DNA from: an uncultured Pelagibacteraceae bacterium
GTDB lineage: Bacteria; Pseudomonadota; Alphaproteobacteria; Pelagibacterales; Pelagibacteraceae
Reading direction: 5' to 3'
Length of the DNA: 55,859 bases
Assembly: GCA_902560185.1 (NCBI GenBank)
Contig: CACEKW010000004.1
Location: 1-55,859, forward strand
Shown one piece after another: positions 50,933 through 55,859 of this stretch; positions within the stretch are counted from its first letter, which is position 1; each line of letters opens with the position of its first letter. The position numbers and the translations under genes were made by a program. Under the pieces are notes generated by a model. It ran no database searches and was not told the DNA's origin. It saw only the letters and a list, made by a program, of their open reading frames with translations.

Positions 50933-52078
50933 AATTTTTTTAGTCTCTTTTTTAATTAACTCGACAGCAGGTTGATCGTAAGGGTTTATTTTCAAAGCTT
51001 TTCCAATTAAAATAGTCTCCAACATAAAAAAGCAAAATAACTCACCTAAAGTTTTTTCGTCCCTTTTTTTTATTTCAAAGCTTCTAAAAGGTATATTTTT
51101 TTTTGTGAAAACGTTTTCCGTAGCTTTTTTTTGAGCGTAAGTAATATTTTGAATATTTTTGTTTTTAAGAAAATTTTGTGAGGGCAAAATAAATTTATTA
51201 TCTATTTTGGAGGTATTATTTTCATGGACATAAAAAAACGTATAAAAATTATTTTTAAAACCATCCAAATAAAGCTGCATAACGCTATGATTATCTCTAG
51301 GCATGTTAGATATGACTGGCAATAAACCTTTTCCCTTTTTACCCAAACTTTCAGCTACTAGTTGTTGATACCACGAAAAAAAATTTTGAGATTTTTCATC
51401 ATAATTTATGATAATTGAATTAAATTTTCTTTTTTTAATTAAATTTATTGTAGATCCCACATTAGATATGAGCGCATTTAAATATTTTGGATTTTTAATT
51501 AAATTATTAAATTGCCTAAAACTTTTTGAATTAAGACCCATTAATTCTGCGGGCAACATTCCAACTTCTGATAAAACTGAGTATCGACCACCTATAAAAT
51601 TATTGTGATAAACAATCTCTGATTTTAGTTTATATGCTAATGAATTTAAATAATTTTTTTTATTTTCTGTGATAAAAATATTTTTATCACTTTTTTTGAT
51701 AAGAATATTAGAATTAATTATTGTCTCTAAAGTATTGCCTGATTTAGAGATAATTAAATTTAAATGTTTTTTATTTCCAGATTTTTTGTTGAAAGGTGAT
51801 AAGTTATCATAAAATAAAACATTCTTTTTAATTTTATCTTTAAGAAAGCTATAAATAGTTTTCGTACCCAATGACGAACCACCAATTCCAATTATACGGA
51901 TATCGTTGAATCTTTTAAAAATTCCCAAATTTTTGATCTTAAATTTGTCTTTATAATTTTTACTAAAAGATTGGAAGATTTGACTATTTTCTTTAATTAA
52001 TTTTTTAAGATTTTTTTTTATTTTAGAATTTTGTTTACTACCCTTAAAATTTTTAAAAAAAATTCCTGATGTTATCAT
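50924..52078 (-). CDS. pgi: Glucose-6-phosphate isomerase, short form
   Basis: A 384-aa SIS-fold isomerase. GIGGSSLGTKTIYSFL (about 74), ISKSGNTLETI (about 111), GGRYSVLSEVGMLP (about 162), and the C-terminal Lys region NPYDQPAVELIK are Pgi motifs. The E. coli enzyme has about 550 residues, so this is a compact version with both SIS domains kept. It interconverts glucose-6-P and fructose-6-P. The 3' end overlaps rsmD by 9 bases, and its start overlaps the stop of the lipoprotein gene. Confidence 0.93.
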   Translation of the reverse strand: MITSGIFFKNFKGSKQNSKIKKNLKKLIKENSQIFQSFSKNYKDKFKIKNLGIFKRFNDIRIIGIGGSSLGTKTIYSFLKDKIKKNVLFYDNLSPFNKKSGNKKHLNLIISKSGNTLETIINSNILIKKSDKNIFITENKKNYLNSLAYKLKSEIVYHNNFIGGRYSVLSEVGMLPAELMGLNSKSFRQFNNLIKNPKYLNALISNVGSTINLIKKRKFNSIIINYDEKSQNFFSWYQQLVAESLGKKGKGLLPVISNMPRDNHSVMQLYLDGFKNNFYTFFYVHENNTSKIDNKFILPSQNFLKNKNIQNITYAQKKATENVFTKKNIPFRSFEIKKRDEKTLGELFCFFMLETILIGKALKINPYDQPAVELIKKETKKILV

Positions 52079-52401
52079 TAATTATTTTTAATTTTTTCTA
52101 TAATGGAATTTTCAAAATTTGTGTTTTGATTAGTGTTTTGATCATCTAAATCTGAGTCCTTGTTGTCAGTCAGTAATGATTTAATATTAGTATTCTTTTC
52201 ATTCTCAGTTGCTTGATTAGTTTGCTGTGGTAATGGTAATTCATTGAAGTCTGGAGGCATCACTAAAGGTGATTTCTTTTCAACCAAAAATTCATCTATA
52301 CTATTTTTTTTCTGTGAACTAAAACCTTCTCTAATTGTTCCACATGAATTTAAAGCTAAAATTGAAATTATAATTGTTGTTAGTTTAAATATTTTTTTCA
52401 T
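52078..52401 (-). CDS. Small lipoprotein, DUF3035-like
   Basis: A 107-aa protein from the ATG at 52401, preferred because it places a lipobox (ALNSC, C20) after a 13-residue hydrophobic stretch. The next segment, KNSIDEFLVEKKSPLVMPPDF, recalls the DUF3035 family of alphaproteobacterial lipoproteins. The remainder is Asn/Asp-rich and probably disordered. It is likely outer-membrane anchored. The 5' end overlaps lspA, the enzyme that processes lipoproteins, by 17 bases. Confidence 0.75.
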   Translation of the reverse strand: MKKIFKLTTIIISILALNSCGTIREGFSSQKKNSIDEFLVEKKSPLVMPPDFNELPLPQQTNQATENEKNTNIKSLLTDNKDSDLDDQNTNQNTNFENSIIEKIKNN

Positions 52402-52891
52402 CAATTTTATTTTTTTGATTATCAATTATTTCAAAAATAATCAAAAATAATACTCCTAATGAAATAAATATATCCGATACATTAAAAATAAACCAATGAA
52501 AATTTCCGATGTGAAAATCAATAAAGTCTGGCACAGCTTTAAAAAAAATTCGATCATATAAATTACCTAAAGCTCCACCAAATATCATTAAAAGTGAATA
52601 TTTTTTAAGACCATCACTTTTTAAAGTCATAAAAAAAATAATCAAAATTACAGCTGCAATTAAAATTGTTAAAATGTTGTACATATGACTTTGATCAAAT
52701 GATAATAAACCAAATGCTATTCCCTCATTATAAATTAAATTTATATTTAAAAATTTTGATACAAATAGTTCAGACGATAAATTTTTTTCATTTTGGGAAA
52801 TCACATAGACTTTGGTAAATCTATCGAGACCAAAGATGCTCAGAATAATAAAAAAATTTATTACAAAATTTTTATTTAAGAGATTTGACAT
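52385..52891 (-). CDS. lspA: Lipoprotein signal peptidase
   Basis: The 168-aa membrane aspartyl protease cleaves prolipoproteins before the lipid-modified Cys. Four helices are predicted. The catalytic aspartates are in GNLYDRIFFKAVPDFIDF (second Asp region) and FNVSDIFISLG. LDRFTK near the N-terminus is also typical. It overlaps ileS by 16 bases, and ileS-lspA is a very common pair. Confidence 0.96.
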   Translation of the reverse strand: MSNLLNKNFVINFFIILSIFGLDRFTKVYVISQNEKNLSSELFVSKFLNINLIYNEGIAFGLLSFDQSHMYNILTILIAAVILIIFFMTLKSDGLKKYSLLMIFGGALGNLYDRIFFKAVPDFIDFHIGNFHWFIFNVSDIFISLGVLFLIIFEIIDNQKNKIDEKNI

Positions 52892-55605
52892 TTAGGGTGT
52901 CTTTCACATGAGTCTTCTCTGATTTTCCAGCAAACTGAGCATTTATTTCCAGAAGCTTTTTTTGTCACAACTAAAATATCTGACTGATTATCAAAATTAA
53001 CAACAGCTTTTGACACAATACATAATTCAGATAAATCCATATCTCTAACTATCTCCTTATATTTTTCGTTAAGTTGAATATTAAGATCTGCTTCTAAACT
53101 TGAACCAATTTCTTTACTGGCTCTTTTTTCCTCAATACTTATGTTACATACATCTCTAATTTTTATTAATTGAGACCATCTCTCAGTAAGCTGTTCATTT
53201 TTAAATTTATCTGGAAAAGTAAGAAATTTTTCTAAATGGATGCTTTTACTATCCTTTGATATCAGTTGATGTATTTCCTCAGTTGTAAAAGACAATATTG
53301 GAGCGAACCATCTGAGTAAAGATTTTAATAAAACATTCAAAATTGTAACACAAGATTTTCTTTTCTCAGAATTAATTGGATCACAATATAAAGTGTCCTT
53401 TCTTATATCAAAATAGAATGCCGACAAATCTGTTGTACAAAAATTCAACAATTCTTTATAAAGATTGTGAAAATCATATTTTTTAAAATAATTTTCAAAT
53501 TTGTTGTTAAGAGAATGAATTTTGCTTAACATAAATTTCTCTAACGCAGGTAAGTTTTCAATGTCAATTTTATCAAAATTAATATCCTCATATTTGTCAT
53601 TTATATTTCCCAATAAATATCTAAATGTATTTCTAATTTTACGATAAGACTCAGAATGCTGATCCAAAATAGAATAATCTATTCTTAAATCTTCAGCATA
53701 ATTTGATGCAGCAACCCAAATTCTTAAAATATCAGCACCATATTTTTTTAAAATATCCTCAGGTGCAATTACATTTCCAAGAGATTTTGACATTTTAAGA
53801 CCTTTTCCATCCACAACAAACCCATGAGATAATATAGACTCGAAAGGTGCCTTACCTCTAGTTCCACATGATTCTAATAAAGAGGAGTGAAACCAACCCC
53901 TATGTTGATCAGAACCCTCTAAATACATTGATGCGGGCCATTTAAGATCTTCTCTCTTCTCTAATACAAAAGAATGGGTTGATCCACTATCAAACCAAAC
54001 TTCAACAATATCGCTTAGCTTTTCAAAATCTTCCGCTTTATATTTACTACCTAAAAATTTTTGAGGGTCATCTGAAAACCAACAATCAGAACCTTCTTTT
54101 TCATAAATTTTAGCAATATTTTCAAATACTCCATCGTCTATTAAAATTTCATTAGACTTTTTATTCACAAAAATAGGAAGTGGTACACCCCAAACTCTTT
54201 GTCTTGATACACACCAATCTGGCCTTGTCTCGATCATTGATTTTAATCTTTCTTTACCTTTACTTGGATAAAAAGTCGTATCATCTATTGCTTTTAAAGC
54301 CTTACTTCTCAGTTTATGACTTTCCATAGAAATAAACCATTGTGGTGTCGCTCTATGAACTAAGGGTGCTTTTGATCTCCACGAATGAGGATATGAATGA
54401 ACCAATTCACCATTCGAAAGAAGTTTGTTTTGATCTCTCAATTTTTCGATCACAATGGGGTTAGCCTTAAAAATATGTAAACCTTCAAACAGAGAAACAT
54501 TATTTGTATATTTTCCATCATCATCCACTGTCTCAATTGCCTTTATTCCATTATTTAAACAAAGATTAAAATCGTCAGGTCCATGACTTGGCGCACAATG
54601 AACAATTCCTGTTCCTTGTTCAGTGGTTACAAAACGTGCTTCTAACATTGGAATATCGTAATCATACCCTAAATCAAAAAATGGATGCTTACAGATAGTA
54701 TCTTTTAAATCTTTACCTTTAAATTTCTTAAGGTTTTCAAATTCTTTAATCTCACAATCTTTTAAAACAGAGTCTAGTAGTGCCTCAGCGATAACAATTT
54801 TTTTATTTTTAAAATTTCCGTCATCATTAATTTGAATTATTAAGTAATCTAAGCTTTCATTGTATGCTAAAGCTTTGTTTGCTGGTATCGTCCAAGGAGT
54901 GGTTGTCCATATAACAATATCACAATCATTAAGTTCTTTTATTTTTGATGATTTAACTGGAAAACAAGCATAGATCGTATCAGATTTATGGTCTTGATAT
55001 TCAACCTCAGCATCCGCTAAGGCAGTTTTTTCTACAGTTGACCATAAAACTGGTTTAAATCCTCTGTAAAGACTTCCTTCTTTTAAAAATTTTCCAAGTT
55101 CTCTTACAATTTGTGCCTCTGCATCATAACTCATTGTAGAATAATAGTTTTCCCAATCACCAACAACTCCTAATCTTTTAAATTGATCTTTGTGAACCTC
55201 TATCCATTTTTCAGCAAACGTTCGGCATTCTTTTCTAAATTCTACAATCGGAACATCATTTTTATTTTTTTTATTTTTTTTGTATTGTTCCTCAATTTTC
55301 CATTCAATAGGTAAACCATGGCAATCCCAACCTGGAACATAAACAGAGTCTTTACCATCCATTTGATGAAACTTTACGATAATATCTTTTAATATTTTAT
55401 TTAACGCAGTACCCATATGTATATTTCCATTCGCATATGGGGGACCATCGTGGAGAACAAATTTTTCCTCTCCTTTTCTTGAATTCCTTAACTCTTTATA
55501 AAGATCAATTTTTTTCCAAAGTTTTAGAATTTCTGGCTCTCTAATTGGTAAATTAGCTTTCATTGAAAAAGCTGTTTTAGGTAAATTAATTTGGTTTTTA
55601 CTCAT
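52876..55605 (-). CDS. ileS: Isoleucyl-tRNA synthetase
   Basis: A 909-aa class I synthetase. The HIGH-type motif is in PPYANGNIHMGTALN (about 55-69), KMSKSLGN (about 608-615) is the second signature, and an editing domain lies between (WTTTPWTIPANKAL). The C-terminal zinc site has Cys in CSVCWKI and CERHPKC. It charges tRNA-Ile and edits valine. Its ATG overlaps the stop of ribF by ATGA. Confidence 0.97.
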   Translation of the reverse strand: MSKNQINLPKTAFSMKANLPIREPEILKLWKKIDLYKELRNSRKGEEKFVLHDGPPYANGNIHMGTALNKILKDIIVKFHQMDGKDSVYVPGWDCHGLPIEWKIEEQYKKNKKNKNDVPIVEFRKECRTFAEKWIEVHKDQFKRLGVVGDWENYYSTMSYDAEAQIVRELGKFLKEGSLYRGFKPVLWSTVEKTALADAEVEYQDHKSDTIYACFPVKSSKIKELNDCDIVIWTTTPWTIPANKALAYNESLDYLIIQINDDGNFKNKKIVIAEALLDSVLKDCEIKEFENLKKFKGKDLKDTICKHPFFDLGYDYDIPMLEARFVTTEQGTGIVHCAPSHGPDDFNLCLNNGIKAIETVDDDGKYTNNVSLFEGLHIFKANPIVIEKLRDQNKLLSNGELVHSYPHSWRSKAPLVHRATPQWFISMESHKLRSKALKAIDDTTFYPSKGKERLKSMIETRPDWCVSRQRVWGVPLPIFVNKKSNEILIDDGVFENIAKIYEKEGSDCWFSDDPQKFLGSKYKAEDFEKLSDIVEVWFDSGSTHSFVLEKREDLKWPASMYLEGSDQHRGWFHSSLLESCGTRGKAPFESILSHGFVVDGKGLKMSKSLGNVIAPEDILKKYGADILRIWVAASNYAEDLRIDYSILDQHSESYRKIRNTFRYLLGNINDKYEDINFDKIDIENLPALEKFMLSKIHSLNNKFENYFKKYDFHNLYKELLNFCTTDLSAFYFDIRKDTLYCDPINSEKRKSCVTILNVLLKSLLRWFAPILSFTTEEIHQLISKDSKSIHLEKFLTFPDKFKNEQLTERWSQLIKIRDVCNISIEEKRASKEIGSSLEADLNIQLNEKYKEIVRDMDLSELCIVSKAVVNFDNQSDILVVTKKASGNKCSVCWKIREDSCERHPKCQIS

Positions 55606-55859
55606 TTTGCTTTTTTTGCAGTTACTAAATCAATTTTAATTTGTTTTTTTAATTGATCTATATTTTTGAATTTTTTTTCAGCTCTTATAAATTTTAAAAA
55701 TTCTACTCTTAAGTACTTATTATATAAATTTCCAGAAAAATTAAATAAATGAACTTCTAATAATATTTTTTTCCCATTAAATGTAGGTCGATATCCTAAA
55801 TTGGCTATTCCTTTAATATATTTTGAACTTTTTATATTCTTAGCTTTAACAGCATAAAC
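55602..55859 (-). CDS. ribF: Riboflavin kinase / FAD synthetase, C-terminal part (5' end outside window)
   Basis: The last 85 codons before TGA at 55602-55604. GIANLGYRPTFNGKK, LLEVHLFNFSGNLY and FLKFIRAEKKF are the riboflavin kinase domain landmarks of bifunctional RibF, which makes FMN and then FAD. The N-terminal adenylyltransferase domain is off the right edge. The stop overlaps the ileS start. The order ribF-ileS-lspA is common in proteobacteria. Confidence 0.92.
   Translation of the reverse strand, partial: VYAVKAKNIKSSKYIKGIANLGYRPTFNGKKILLEVHLFNFSGNLYNKYLRVEFLKFIRAEKKFKNIDQLKKQIKIDLVTAKKAK

Overview
The window looks like chromosomal DNA from a streamlined, AT-rich alphaproteobacterium of the SAR11 (Pelagibacterales) type. 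The evidence is the very low G+C, lysine- and asparagine-rich proteins, genes that abut or overlap by 1-20 bases, an F0 ATP synthase operon separated from F1, a CcrM-type GANTC methyltransferase, the order mutY-dciA-dsbA-smc, and a retinal pathway (crtI-crtB-crtY-blh). Taxonomy is inferred from gene content and composition only.

Layout. 1-10.8 kb: end of pth, ychF, the cytochrome bc1 operon (petABC, minus strand), trmL-hemF-greA, then a minus-strand block of TPR protein, ispE, tRNA-Gln and the CCA-adding enzyme, followed by a uracil-DNA glycosylase and rnhB. 10.8-17.6 kb: ccrM, a flavin monooxygenase, mutY, and dciA-dsbA-smc. The Smc is short and appears to lack a hinge. 17.6-26.6 kb: the F0 operon (atpI, B, E, F', F), then crtI-crtB-crtY-blh-ispH-thrB-rnhA, which joins light-driven energy genes to ATP synthase genes. 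31.7-39.1 kb (minus strand): ctaC-ctaD-ctaB-(41-aa membrane protein)-ctaG-ctaE-surf1-thrC-prx, the aa3 oxidase and its assembly factors. 39.1-43.2 kb: rsmE, a HAD hydrolase, DoxX-pirin-quinone reductase and a DUF2721 protein. 43.3-48.9 kb: ubiA and the lipid A/Kdo genes msbA-waaA-lpxK-lpxL. 48.9-55.9 kb: DUF2093, purD, an rsmD with an in-frame stop, pgi, a lipoprotein, lspA, ileS and the end of ribF.

The accessory part lies at 26.6-31.7 kb, between the convergent genes rnhA and prx. It holds a restriction-modification locus (a nuclease with two complete PD-(D/E)xK halves and two DNA methyltransferases), two unrecognised small proteins, and, as a second block, a small membrane protein. Three copies of a short core (invariant ACAGAAC, G-rich to its left and C-rich to its right) sit at the left end, the junction and the right end. 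Just inside each end of each block are direct 11-bp repeats: TTCAATGAAG type in block 1 and ACTATGTACCT type in block 2. Repeat phase is 11 bp at both left ends and 12 bp at both right ends, and the distance from last repeat to core is exactly 47 bp at both right ends. This resembles the core and arm sites of tyrosine-recombinase att sites. I read it as two tandem, integrase-less integrated cassettes in a gap that would otherwise be about 30 bp. This is the most novel signal in the window.

Most core genes work together in respiration and energy conservation (bc1, aa3 oxidase, F0, retinal synthesis), envelope lipid synthesis, and DNA maintenance (ccrM, mutY, UDG, rnhA/B, smc, dciA). No rRNA, CRISPR array, transposase or recombinase gene was found.
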